Shown: positions 1 to 8,413 of the stretch, piece by piece
Layout: every line of letters starts with the position of its first letter
Numbering within the stretch: position 1 is the stretch's first letter
Assembly (NCBI RefSeq): GCF_003432485.1
Contig: NZ_QVNQ01000007.1
Coordinates: 248,001-312,000 of the forward strand
Direction of reading: 5' to 3'
Length of the DNA stretch: 64,000 nt
From: Actinomadura spongiicola
GTDB lineage: Bacteria > Actinomycetota > Actinomycetes > Streptosporangiales > Streptosporangiaceae
Translations under genes and position numbers: made by a program
Notes under the pieces: model-generated
Told to the model about the DNA's origin: nothing
Databases searched by the model: none
Seen by the model: only the letters and a program-made list of their open reading frames with translations

Positions 1-2
1 GC

Positions 3-734
3 GACGCCACCGTCATGCTGGGCGAACAAGGAAAGGGTTTCGCCCACGGCATCATCGTCGAGTCGCAAATGCGCTACGACAACCACAAAGCCTTCAGCTG
101 GCCCGCCTACCTGGCGTTGCTGCGGCTTCGCCACGAGTGTCCGGTGACCCTGCTGGTCATGTGTCCCGACCAGAAGACCGCCAGGGCCTGCGCGGCACCG
201 ATCCGCATGGGACACCCCGGATGGTTGCTCAAGCCGCTGACCTTCCACCCCGGCCTGATCCCCCCGATCACCGACATCGACCAGGCATGCCGACTCCCCG
301 AGCTCGCGGTCCTCAGTACGCCCGCCTACGCCGACGGCCCCCACGGCGAGGACGTCCTGGCCAGCGTGGCCGCCGCAATCGAGGTCGCCGCCCGTGATAA
401 GGGCAACGTGTACTCTGAGTACTTGGAAGGTGTCCTCTCCGAAACCGCCCGCAAGCTCCTGGAGGAGATCGTGAAGACCGCCGGCTACACGTGGCAGTCC
501 GACTTCGCCAAGTCGCACATCGCCCAGGGCAAAGCCGAAGGACGCGCCGAGGGACGTGCCGAAGGACGTGCCGAGGGCGAGGCTGATGCGCTTTTGGTCG
601 TGTTGGAGGCGCGTGGCATCGCCGTTCCCCACGATGTCCGCGAGCGTGTCATGGGCTGCACCGACGTCGAGCAGCTCAAGGGCTGGCTCAAACGCGCTGT
701 GGTCATCGACAACGTCGAGGAGCTCCTCGACTGA
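3..734 (+). CDS. Rpn-like PD-(D/E)XK nuclease family protein, 5' truncated by window
   Basis: The frame is open from the window edge, so the N-terminus lies upstream; residues before Met at 15 still fit the family. The motif IVESQ followed by YDNHKAFSWPAYL matches the E-x-Q core of the Rpn/transposase-associated PD-(D/E)XK fold that actinomycetes carry in many copies. After about residue 155 comes a WQSDFAKSHIAQG segment, a 12-nt repeat encoding AEGR units (about 530-580), and a C-terminal module ending CTDVEQLKGWLKRAVVID..EELLD. Family members act as DNases implicated in recombination or phage defence; activity here is inferred. The C-terminal module is duplicated several times immediately downstream, which is unusual. 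Confidence 0.72.
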   Translation, partial: DATVMLGEQGKGFAHGIIVESQMRYDNHKAFSWPAYLALLRLRHECPVTLLVMCPDQKTARACAAPIRMGHPGWLLKPLTFHPGLIPPITDIDQACRLPELAVLSTPAYADGPHGEDVLASVAAAIEVAARDKGNVYSEYLEGVLSETARKLLEEIVKTAGYTWQSDFAKSHIAQGKAEGRAEGRAEGRAEGEADALLVVLEARGIAVPHDVRERVMGCTDVEQLKGWLKRAVVIDNVEELLD

Positions 735-759
735 CGCCTGAGCGTTCTCAGCGGTCGAT

Positions 760-988
760 GTGGACATCAAGAACTACGACTGGCAGTCCGATTTTGCCAA
801 GTCCCACATCGCCCGATAGCGGAGCCGAGGGACGCGCCGAGGCGCTCGTGTATGTGCTTGAGGCGCGTGGTCTTGTGGTTCCCAACGATGTCCGCGAGCG
901 TGTCATGGGCTGCGCCGATATCGACCAGCTTGTCGGTTGGCCCAGGCGTGTCGCGGTCATCGACAAAGTCGAAGGTCTCTTCGCCTGA
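760..988 (+). pseudogene. Broken stand-alone copy of the Rpn C-terminal module
   Basis: Reading from GTG at 760 gives VDIKNYDWQSDFAKSHIAR and then TAG at 817-819. The homology resumes in another frame as GAEGRAEALVYVLEARG...CADIDQLVGWPRRVAVIDKVEGLF, ending with TGA at 986-988. It is a copy of the last 85 or so residues of the preceding gene, including the short spacer before it (GACGCCTGA.CGTTCTCAGCGG recurs at about 733 and 987). The frameshift falls in the glycine/alanine repeat, where replication slippage is likely. Confidence 0.7.
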
Positions 989-1013
989 CGCCTGAACGTT
1001 CTCAGCGGTCAAA

Positions 1014-1277
1014 GTGGACACCAAGAATTACGGGTGGCAGTCCGACTTCGCCAAGTCGTACATCGCCCAAGGCAGAGCCGAGGGACGTGCCGAGGGACGT
1101 GCCGAGGGACGTGTCGTTGGACGTGTCGACGCGCTCCTGTATGTGCTGGAAGTGCGTGGTGTCGAGGTTCCCGACGAGGTTCGCGAGCGCGTCACTGGCT
1201 GCACGGACACTGAGCAATTGGACCGCTGGATCAAGCGCGCGGTCGTCGTCGACAAGGCGGAAGACCTCCTCGACTGA
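1014..1277 (+). CDS. Stand-alone Rpn C-terminal-domain protein
   Basis: An intact 87-residue ORF with a GTG start consists solely of the module WQSDFAKSYIAQG, AEGR repeats, and LLYVLEVRGVEVPDEVRERV..CTDTEQLDRWIKRAVVVDKAEDLLD. It has no nuclease core. It is preceded by an AGCGG stretch about 5 nt before the GTG, at the same place as in the neighbouring copies. In enterobacterial Rpn systems, a short product containing only the C-terminal domain can bind and inhibit the full-length nuclease. Whether this protein plays that role is inference from architecture. Confidence 0.65.
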   Translation: MDTKNYGWQSDFAKSYIAQGRAEGRAEGRAEGRVVGRVDALLYVLEVRGVEVPDEVRERVTGCTDTEQLDRWIKRAVVVDKAEDLLD

Positions 1278-1298
1278 GCTGCGTTCTTAGAGGTCAAG

Positions 1299-2117
1299 GT
1301 GGATATCGAGGACTACGAACGGGAGTTGGAGCAGGTCAAGTCTCACATCGCCGTAAGTGAGGCCGCTAGCAAGGCGAGAGCGATTCTGCTTGTGCTCGAG
1401 GGGCGTGGCGTCACGGTTCCCGACGAGATTCGCGAGCGCATCACCAGTTGCACGGACACTGAACGACTAGACCGCTGGATCAGGCGCGCGGGCATTATCG
1501 ACATCGCCGAAGACCTCGTGAGTGTGCCCCGCGAGAAAAGAGATGGTCTGTTCAGCAGAAGGCACAATGGGAGGTTGCGCTGGCATTCTGACTTCGCCAG
1601 GCAGCATTTGTCCAACGGTAAGGTACACGGCCTGGTTCGGGGCCACCGCAGAGGCAAGGCGAGGGGTCTGGCGAAGGGTGTGCTCATCATCATGGACGCC
1701 CGTGGGCTCGACGTCTCGCACGCACTCCGCGAGCGTCTCCTGAACTGCACGAATCACGAGCAACTGGAGCGCTGGGTGGAGCGCGTTCGCTTCATCGACG
1801 CCGCCGAGGAACTCTTCAAGGTGGACCTCCAGAAAGCGGTGACACCCAGGCTGGTCCGTCCGCGGCCCAGGAATTGGAGGGAAGACCACGCCGAGGGGCA
1901 TTGGTGCGAAGGTCTGTGGACCGGCCTGTCGAGTGGGCTTTGGCGCGGCGAATTAGGAGGCATGCAGACGGTGCTGTTCCGCCTCCTTTGGGCTCGCGAC
2001 CTTCGTCCCCCGGACCCGGACACGCAGCGCATCCACGGCTGCAGGGATCAGGCCGAGCTTGAGCGGTGGATTCGGCGGGCCGTGTTCATCGACGACGCGG
2101 AGCAACTCGTCACCTGA
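1299..2117 (+). CDS. Protein of three tandem Rpn C-terminal modules
   Basis: This 272-residue protein begins at GTG (AGAGG six bases upstream) and contains three diverged copies of the module seen upstream. They occupy roughly residues 1-70, 90-175 and 185-272. Each ends in a C(T/R)(D/N)xxxLxRWxxRxxxIDxAExL signature: CTDTERLDRWIRRAGIID, CTNHEQLERWVERVRFID and CRDQAELERWIRRAVFID. The Gly/Arg-rich linker is eroded in the first module and degenerate in the other two. No catalytic core is present. The divergence suggests an old duplication kept in frame, rather than recent slippage. Confidence 0.6.
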   Translation: MDIEDYERELEQVKSHIAVSEAASKARAILLVLEGRGVTVPDEIRERITSCTDTERLDRWIRRAGIIDIAEDLVSVPREKRDGLFSRRHNGRLRWHSDFARQHLSNGKVHGLVRGHRRGKARGLAKGVLIIMDARGLDVSHALRERLLNCTNHEQLERWVERVRFIDAAEELFKVDLQKAVTPRLVRPRPRNWREDHAEGHWCEGLWTGLSSGLWRGELGGMQTVLFRLLWARDLRPPDPDTQRIHGCRDQAELERWIRRAVFIDDAEQLVT

Positions 2118-2239
2118 TCCCACCAGTGGGGTCAACGCCAGTTGGCTGGGCGGTCGGGGAACCGGTCGCCCAGTTGGTGTTCGGGATGAAATCCTGGGCC
2201 GCGTCGGTCGGGGGACATGCAGGTCTGCGAAGGGATGCG

Positions 2240-3220
2240 ATGCTGAACGTCCGCGGCTGGGAGGCGATCGATGCGGTGCTGAAGGCTCGATACGGGGACG
2301 TGGAGCGGTTGGAGTGGGACGCGCCGATCGCGCACCGGCCGTTCGGTATGCCGGTGCCGATGGGGCAGTTCGTCACCAACACGATCGCGATATATCCGCG
2401 GGACGAGCCGGTACCTCACTGGCATCTGATCGGCTATGCGTTGACCGCACCGCACGAGGAACGCGGGTACGAGTTCACGCTGCGCGTGCCGCGTGGTACG
2501 GAGGACCGGCAGCCGCCGAACTGGGCGCTCTTCCACCTGGAGAACCTGGCGTCGTACGTGTCCAAGAGCGGGAACGACTTCAGGGCCGGGCACTACGTCG
2601 AGTTCCCGGATCCGATCGACCCGGATCGTCCCGACTCGGTGATCCGGGCGGGCGCGTTCGTCGTCGATCCTGAACTCGGCGGCGCGCGGACGTCCCTCGG
2701 CGAGGTCGAGTTTCTCCAGTTCGTCGGCATCACCACCGACGAGCTGCACGCGGCGCAGTCATGGAACGTCGTCGGATTCGTCGACGCGCTCGCGCCGCAT
2801 CTACCGCACCTGGTCACCGACCTTGACCGCACGTCGCTGGCCGGACTCCCGGACGTGGCCCACACCGTGCGAGAGGGCTCCGCCCGCGACGGGTCCGGCA
2901 CCGGGTTCCTGTTCTTCCACCGGTTGGACGCCGACACGTCCGATGGCGTCGCCCTGGAGTTCGGTGAGCAGCACGTCCCGCAGCTCGTCCGGGTGCTGCC
3001 CGCCCGCGTTCCGCACGGCAACCAGCTGGTGTTGCGCGGCCCCGGCAAGCCCGTGGTTCTGCTGCCGGGGGAGGAGTTCACGCACCGGCACACCGACCAG
3101 GCCCTGGAGATCACCCTTCCGGACGCCGTCAGCCACGCCATCGCCGACACCGTCCGCCCCGCCCCGGGCACCTACCGGATCCCGGCCGCACCCGCCCTGA
3201 CCGTAACCGTCGTCCCCTGA
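2240..3220 (+). CDS. SUFU-domain (suppressor of fused-like) protein
   Basis: The protein (326 aa) opens with WEAIDAVLKARYGDVERLEWDAP and continues with WHLIGYALT, YEFTLRVPR and PPNWALFHLENLASYV, the pattern of bacterial suppressor-of-fused domain proteins. These are soluble, poorly characterised, and often found in polymorphic-toxin immunity contexts. The frame is open further upstream, but ATG at 2240 has GAAGGG at the right spacing and starts exactly where family homology begins. An upstream ATG at 2186 has no such support. The C-terminal 130 residues are less conserved. No toxin gene is adjacent, so an immunity role is only a possibility. Confidence 0.72.
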   Translation: MLNVRGWEAIDAVLKARYGDVERLEWDAPIAHRPFGMPVPMGQFVTNTIAIYPRDEPVPHWHLIGYALTAPHEERGYEFTLRVPRGTEDRQPPNWALFHLENLASYVSKSGNDFRAGHYVEFPDPIDPDRPDSVIRAGAFVVDPELGGARTSLGEVEFLQFVGITTDELHAAQSWNVVGFVDALAPHLPHLVTDLDRTSLAGLPDVAHTVREGSARDGSGTGFLFFHRLDADTSDGVALEFGEQHVPQLVRVLPARVPHGNQLVLRGPGKPVVLLPGEEFTHRHTDQALEITLPDAVSHAIADTVRPAPGTYRIPAAPALTVTVVP

Positions 3221-3916
3221 ACGTCCGGCCGCGCACCTCGCTGGCCCGCGCCCGCTGCGCAGGCCAGTGCGGTGAGGTCCTGCCGGTAAGCCGGAGCGTA
3301 AGACACTGCCGTCCCGTTCCTGTCCGAGGGCGAACAGGGTCGAGTCAGCTGGTTGGCGTCGCCCTCGCGCTCAACGCGCCTGGTGTGACGATGTTCGGGT
3401 TGGCGAGTCGGCCGAGGCGGCTTCTCGAAGTGGGCTTCCAGTCGCGCGCCAGCGTCCGACAGAGGGGGGCATTTTGCAAAGTGCCGTTGATCTCGCTGAC
3501 GACCGGCTCCGGCGTGAAACCTCAGGCGAGCGCTCCGACGGCACTTTGCGAAGCGCCCAGTGGCGAAGGGCCGTTCCTGTGCCAAGGCGGTCGTGCGGTT
3601 CTCATCGTGTGGTCGGTAGGGAGTGCCGGTGTCCGCCGCACCCACGGCAGTGCGGAACACCCGTTCGGGGTGTATCTCCTTGCGATCGTGTCGTGCCCAC
3701 GCCGCGCGAAGGCCCAGCAGTCTTCGACGAATACCACCACAACGGCTCTTGGGCGAGTTTCGCCGTACTGCGGGGAATCCTGAACGACCAGCGGGCGGTA
3801 CATCGCTGGGTACGGCTGCTTGCTTCGAGCGTGAGCGGAGGCCGGACTGCATGACAAGAAGGGGAATATAGGCGGGCGCCGCTGGTCGGGATGGTCGGTC
3901 TTTGGGCGTAAGCCCT
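3221..3916. other. 696-bp gap with an inverted-repeat element
   Basis: No frame in this stretch shows a recognisable protein, and the frames that are open lack a family signature. The notable content is the imperfect inverted repeat described separately at 3466-3558. The stretch separates the SUFU gene from the convergent ATP-binding gene. Confidence 0.5.
3466..3558. repeat. Imperfect 21-22 bp inverted repeat around TTTGCAAAGTGCC
   Basis: The left arm at 3466-3487 contains GCATTTTGCAAAGTGCCGT. The right arm at 3538-3558 is ACGGCACTTTGCGAAGCGCCC, its near-perfect reverse complement (CAAAGTGCCGT identical, mismatches in the outer half). Fifty nucleotides separate the arms. This is too long and AT-containing in the stem for a typical actinobacterial terminator, and resembles the ends of a small non-autonomous element, but no flanking target duplication was recognised. 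Confidence 0.5.
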
Positions 3917-4207
3917 TTACGGGAGCATTCGCGCCCAGACCCATTTGCCTCCGGCCGGGTCTCGTGTGGCTCCGCATCGGACGGAGAGGGCGCGGACGAT
4001 GTGCAGGCCCCAGCCGCCGTTGTCGTCGAAGGCCTCCTTGGAGATGTCGAGGTCTTCGAGGTTGAGGACGACGTGCGGCTTGGGCCGAGGGTACTCCGGG
4101 TCGCCGTCCCACACGGCGATAAGGAGGCCGTCCGCGTCCCGACTGACCTGGACACATATCTCCTTGTTCGGCGTCTGCTCGGTGGCATTGGTCACGAGCT
4201 CCGACAC
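3917..4207 (-). CDS. ATP-binding protein (HATPase_c_2, anti-sigma-factor kinase-like), probably N-truncated by a nonsense codon
   Basis: The open frame (96 aa from GTG) carries SELVTNA (N-box), VWDGDP (G1 box) and DNGGWGLHIVRALS (G2), typical of the small RsbW-like ATPases that accompany Scr1/DUF397 genes in actinomycetes. Homology continues upstream of the GTG, in frame, as TPASVGLARTLAASRLHNWD and YSHIVDDALLIV, with no start codon, back to a TGA at 4301-4303. The frame then stays open to ATG at 4345. A GGA-to-TGA change (Gly before TPASVG) would explain this. Unless translation begins at 4207, the gene is probably inactive. It is divergent from the HTH gene, and the domain is otherwise complete. 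Confidence 0.72.
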   Translation of the reverse strand: MSELVTNATEQTPNKEICVQVSRDADGLLIAVWDGDPEYPRPKPHVVLNLEDLDISKEAFDDNGGWGLHIVRALSVRCGATRDPAGGKWVWARMLP

Positions 4208-4458
4208 GATAAGAAGTGCATCGTCGACAATGTGGGAATAGTCCCAATTGTGCAGCCGCGAGGCCGCGAGCGTCCTTGCAAGCCCTACCGAGGCGGGCGT
4301 TCACATGAGGAGAAAGATCATTTTTCCTGTCGTCGCCATCACCATCGTTTCCGTCCTTGCCTGAGGTTCCGATTTCCCGTGACAAGGATCACTGTGGTGT
4401 TCTATGTTTCGCCTGTAGTCGTCCGAGACGGATACAGCGTAGGATGTAAATACCGATC

Positions 4459-5264
4459 GTGCGCGAGCCTCTCGACCCCAAGATCTCTATGTAGGTCTTT
4501 CTGGCCTTCTACCTGCGGTTCTGGCGTGAGAAGATGGGTCTCTCGCTCACCCAGTGCGGGCAAATCATGGGGGTGACGCGCGGCACTGTATCCAATATCG
4601 AAGCGGGGCGGCGACGTCTCCAGGACGATCACGCACGGGCGCTCGACAGGCATTACGGAATGGGTCTGCTATTTCAGCTCTTGCTCTGGTTTGCCCGAAT
4701 GGCCCACGACCCCATGTGGGGAAAGCAGCTCGTCAAGTACGAGCATAAGTCCCACCTGATCCGGACCTATCACGGTCAGGTGATCCCGCTGGCTCTGCAG
4801 ACCGATGAGTACACCCGGTCCTATGTCCAGGTCGGTAGCTGGAAGGACTTCGAAGCGGAGATGGCGGAACGAGTCGCTCGGAAGAAGTCCTTCTTCGACA
4901 GGGGAACCGACGTTGAGATGTGGGCGACGCTCGATGAGAGCGTGCTGGCACGTGAGGTTGGTTCTCCGGAACTGATGAGGGCTCAGTTGGAACACCTGTT
5001 GGTTATGGCAAACCTGCCGCAGGTTACCCTCCGTATCGTTCCCTTTAAGTCGGGCGCGCACGTGGGCGTTGACGGGTCGCTCCAGGTTCTCTCCTTGGAG
5101 AGCCGCGACATCGCCTATTCGGGTGCCCAAAACGGTGGCCGTTTGATCGAGGCGCCTGGCGAGGTCCGCGAAGTGTCGGTTATGTTGACCGTATCGGCGC
5201 GAAGGCGCTCTCTGAGGAGGGCTCCCGCGAGATCATCAAGCGGTACTTGGAGAGTTACGAATGA
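4459..5264 (+). pseudogene. Scr1-family HTH/DUF5753 regulator with a nonsense codon and a frameshift
   Basis: From GTG at 4459 the reading is VREPLDPKISM, then TAG at 4492-4494, then VFLAFYLRFWREKMG, the expected start of an XRE-type HTH (QCGQIMGVTRGTVSNIEAG). The TAG sits where relatives have Trp, so TGG to TAG is likely. The DUF5753 effector region follows (WFARMAHDP, TYHGQVIPLALQT, VTLRIVPFKSGAHVGVDG, NGGRLIEAPGEVRE). At about 5185-5187 one base is missing. The lost frame continues as DRIGAKALSEEGSREIIKRY and ends in TGA, overlapping the ATG of the DUF397 gene (ATGA). An uninterrupted frame runs only from ATG 4534 to 5322 and ends in unrelated sequence. Confidence 0.8.
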
Positions 5265-5452
5265 GTATTCAGTGGCGGAAGAGCACTCACAGCGGCGGAG
5301 CAAACGACCAGCACTGTGTTGAGCTGGGGCGTTTCACGTCCAAGATCTGGGTGCGGGATTCGAAGGCTCCGGAGGCGGGTCACCTCGCCCTGACCGCCAC
5401 TCAGTTCGCTGTCCTGTTGGCTGAACTCAAGCAGGGCGGCCCGGCCCACTGA
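5261..5452 (+). CDS. DUF397 domain-containing protein
   Basis: This 63-residue protein has WRKSTHSGGANDQHCVE near the start, then WVRDSKAPEAGHLALT and FAVLLAELKQG. That is the complete DUF397 pattern. These small proteins are encoded directly after Scr1-type HTH genes and are thought to form toxin/antitoxin-like or developmental regulator pairs with them. Here the start overlaps the original stop of the HTH gene, but the HTH gene is broken, so this partner appears orphaned. Confidence 0.9.
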   Translation: MSIQWRKSTHSGGANDQHCVELGRFTSKIWVRDSKAPEAGHLALTATQFAVLLAELKQGGPAH

Positions 5453-5582
5453 CCGTCCCGGGCGCCGTGCCGCGCGTCTTCTACGACTTGTGCGTTTTAC
5501 GAGGCGCAGGAGAGTGACCGTCCTTTCGCCATGTGGATGAGGGGTTGCTGGGGCGGCGGCGACGTTGACGGTGTGCGTGTCG

Positions 5583-6497
5583 TTAGTCGAAGGGGTTCCG
5601 TTCCAGGAGGGTGACGCCGACGGCGACGCCCCGGAAAGGGGCGCCGGGGGCGGGCGTGCGGGCGGTCTCCGCTTCGCGGGCCAGGCACAGGGCCAGCAGC
5701 CGGATCGCGGTGGCCTTGTGGAGCGTGAGCGGCTCTTGCAGGGCGAACACCGGGGTCGCGATCGCTTCGAGTCGGCTCACTGCTTGCTGTGCCCATGCAC
5801 TTTGTGTCGTGCCGTCGATCGCGCGGCGTCCGTCGCGGATGTTGTCGGCCAAGTCGCCGAGAGCGGCCTTGTTGGCGCGACCCAGCTTGGCGCACGCCGC
5901 AGCGTGCAGGACATTGGCGACGCGGCGGCGCCACTGGCGTTCGGGCTCCCGGCTGAACAGGTGGTAGCGGGCCTGGTAGTAGAGACCTCGTTTGAAGACG
6001 TGGTCGAGGGCGCGGTCCAGCAGCACGCAGCCGGTCTCGCCGCTGCCCAGACCTGCGGGCATTCCATGGCGGGCCTCGCGAAGGAGTCCCCGCTGCTCCT
6101 CCCACTCGTCGCCCAGTTCACCGGCCCGCCTCTTGTCGATGGAGATGTCGGGATCGGTGGCCATTGAGTATCTCGCGTATGCGTTGTCCTCACTGCTGAT
6201 GGCGTGGCTCAGCCGCCGGGTCGCGGCGATCGCGGGAGTGAGGTCACGGTCGGCGTCATGGCCGGGGACCAGCGCGCGGGCCAGTTCCCGTGTGACCGCC
6301 CCGGCCGCTTCGAGTTCCGCGCCGCAGTCGGCGGCCACGTCCCTCGCCACCCAGAGGGCATGCCCGCCGCGGTGGTGACGGATGTTGGAGACCGCCCGCA
6401 CGAGCAGTATCCGCGCGAGCAGCGGCGCCGCCCGGTCGACGTCCGCGGCGATATGGCGGGCGAGCACCCTGCGGTCGATCCCACCTGGCACGTCCAT
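5583..6497 (-). CDS. Hypothetical protein, alpha-helical
   Basis: I do not recognise this 304-residue protein. It is helical and Arg/Ala-rich, with no signal peptide, membrane segment or catalytic motif that I can name. Features include LLARILLVRAVSNIRHHRGG near the N-terminus and LFSREPERQWRRRVANVLHA in the middle. Two in-frame ATGs exist. The one at 6497 has GGGAG five bases upstream and is preferred over 6509. Third-position GC is high throughout and no frame break is visible, so it is probably a real gene. It is isolated from its neighbours. Confidence 0.6.
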   Translation of the reverse strand: MDVPGGIDRRVLARHIAADVDRAAPLLARILLVRAVSNIRHHRGGHALWVARDVAADCGAELEAAGAVTRELARALVPGHDADRDLTPAIAATRRLSHAISSEDNAYARYSMATDPDISIDKRRAGELGDEWEEQRGLLREARHGMPAGLGSGETGCVLLDRALDHVFKRGLYYQARYHLFSREPERQWRRRVANVLHAAACAKLGRANKAALGDLADNIRDGRRAIDGTTQSAWAQQAVSRLEAIATPVFALQEPLTLHKATAIRLLALCLAREAETARTPAPGAPFRGVAVGVTLLERNPFD

Positions 6498-7072
6498 GAA
6501 GGCTCCCATCCGCCAGCGAAATCACGCCCTGCCGGAAGCCTAATCACCGATCGAACCGGCGACCCGAACCACAGACAGCTGCTGGGACGCCCAGCGGCCG
6601 GGCGGCCCGGCCCACTTACCTCCCCTTGCCCCGGCGACGTGGCAGCCGTCCAGAACGGACGCCATTTCTGCGCACAACCGGCCCGCCACCCTGGCAAGCC
6701 GCACCGTCGAGTCCAAGCGGGATTCACCGGGGCCCTGGCGCAGTACGAGGAGGCCCAGCAGTACGGCCCTCACGCGCCACGACAGCCGTTGCTGACCGTA
6801 TTTGGACGGCCGCTGGAGGTTTGGCTTCGCATTGTCGCAGGCAGCAAGCCCATTTCGCGTCCACACGCCGTCCATTGCCGCCCGACCAAGACTGTGTGTA
6901 ACAAGTCGAATGCGGAAAGTGTGCAGACACTGACTGTGATCGCATGAATACTTGTCGTGTCCAACCCTCAATGGTCGACTCGCCCGCCAGAGGTCACGGC
7001 ACACCCATGGGTCCCAGGTGTGTCGCTTTCAGGCCCACCGGTGGGGCAGAGACCACCGACGAAAGAGAGCCC
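6498..7072. other. 575-bp gap, nothing recognised
   Basis: Frames here carry no family signature and have inconsistent codon usage. The stretch from about 6780 to 6960 is less GC-rich and could hold promoters for the secreted protein downstream, but no clear -35/-10 pair or repeat was seen. Confidence 0.4.
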
Positions 7073-7441
7073 ATGCCGTCCATGAAGACCACCGCTCTGG
7101 CTCTGGCCACGGCAACCGCGGCGACCTGCCTGGCCACGGCCGGGGTAGCCGCCGCGCAGAGCACCCAGTCCCCGGCCAAGCCGACCGCGCCGCAGGCCGC
7201 CGTCCCGCCCGGCTACCAGATCGTCACCCTGCCGAACGCCAACGTCCCCAACTTCCAGCGCCGCGTGGTCTACTGCCCCAGCGGCAAGTACGTCCTCGGA
7301 GGCGGCGGCGAGGCGCAGGGCAACGGCGCCATCCTGGTCGGCTCGTTCCCCACCCCTGACGGCCGCGGCTGGATCGCCCTCGGCCGCCAGATCGGCTACG
7401 ACACCGTCGGCATCAGCGCCTACGCGATCTGCGCCAGCTAA
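7073..7441 (+). CDS. Small secreted protein
   Basis: The 122-residue product starts MPSMKTTALALATATAATCL and has a clear Sec signal peptide with a likely cleavage site near GVAAAQS. The mature part is about 90 residues with two cysteines (VVYCPSGKYVLGGGGE and YAICAS), a pattern seen in small actinomycete exported proteins of unknown role. GAAAGAGAG precedes ATG 7073. ATG 7082 is an alternative. No operon partner is evident. Confidence 0.7.
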   Translation: MPSMKTTALALATATAATCLATAGVAAAQSTQSPAKPTAPQAAVPPGYQIVTLPNANVPNFQRRVVYCPSGKYVLGGGGEAQGNGAILVGSFPTPDGRGWIALGRQIGYDTVGISAYAICAS

Positions 7442-7963
7442 CAGATCCGCCCGTTACACCGGTCCCGTCCGCCCACCGCTGCGGCCGGGACCGGTCGCGT
7501 TCCCCACCGGCTTCCCCAACCACATGGCCAACCCGCCGGGCCACCCACGACCGTCGTCCATCCCAGAGCGCTGCCGTGCACCTGCCTCTGCCTTCGGTTC
7601 TCCGCCCGGAGCCACCGCCCACCCACTCAACCGCCCGCACCCGCCCGGCCTGCCCGTCCACGATCTGCGGTCCCGGTGTGCGGAGTCCTCGGCCCCACCG
7701 CCCACTCACTCATCCGGCGGTGCCCGACCCGCTCCGTGCATTATCAGCTGTCTCGGTTTGCGGAACCTTTGGCGTCAGCGCCGACTCCACCAGGCCGTGC
7801 CCGGTCCGCACCCGCCCGGCCCGTCCGCCATCCGCCGCCCCGGTCGCACAACCCTCGGCGCTACCGCACACCCGGACCGCGAATACCGCCCCGCCCACGG
7901 CACCCATCCGACCCAGCCGCCGATGGGGTCAACTCACTTCGCAGCCGCCTGTTGAACCTCCAG
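7442..7963. other. 522-bp GC-rich gap
   Basis: The + strand is very C/Pro-codon-rich, and several frames are open only because of composition. No signature, start-site or coherent codon usage was found. It separates the plus-strand secreted protein from the end of the three-gene minus-strand operon. Confidence 0.4.
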
Positions 7964-8413
7964 CTATCGCCGGGCATAGTCCGTCGACTCCTGCAGGAAC
8001 TCCTCCACCTCGGGTCCGTCGAGCTTCGCCTGGTGGCAGAGGTCCAGCAGAATGAGAAAGCTGGCGCTGGCCATGGTCTCGTTGTCGGCCCCAAAGGGAG
8101 CGGTGTCCGTGAAGGTTTCGTCTTGAAGGACCTCGCGTATCAGACCCTCCGCGACACGGGGGTTGATCTGCAACGACTCGTCCGCGACGACGGCTTTCCG
8201 TAGGTCGGTGACGTATCGGATGATCTCCGGGACCGAGTAGGTCGGGGAGAACTTCCGCAGCACCGCCACCGCGAACGCCGAGTAGGCCATCAAGTTGTGA
8301 GCGATGGCATCCTTGGCGGTTGGCTCGTTCGGTTCCGAAGGATCGTCGCTCAGAAACCGGCGGAGGTGCTCAATGTGTTCTTCCTGCACCTCAATGCCCG
8401 TCAAGTCGGTCAT
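7964..8413 (-). CDS. Unrecognised 149-aa protein, paralogue of its upstream neighbour
   Basis: This is the last gene of a three-gene operon. Its start overlaps the preceding stop by four bases (8410-8413), so translation is coupled. The protein is helical and soluble, with no signal peptide. It shares a pattern with the upstream 152-aa protein: II-x-(Y/F)VT-x2-R, then (N/D)P-x2-AE-x2-I, then a hydrophobic LL-L stretch and E(V/L)(E/D)xFL near the C-terminus. This is a tandem duplication. No motif hints at function. Confidence 0.65.
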   Translation of the reverse strand: MTDLTGIEVQEEHIEHLRRFLSDDPSEPNEPTAKDAIAHNLMAYSAFAVAVLRKFSPTYSVPEIIRYVTDLRKAVVADESLQINPRVAEGLIREVLQDETFTDTAPFGADNETMASASFLILLDLCHQAKLDGPEVEEFLQESTDYARR

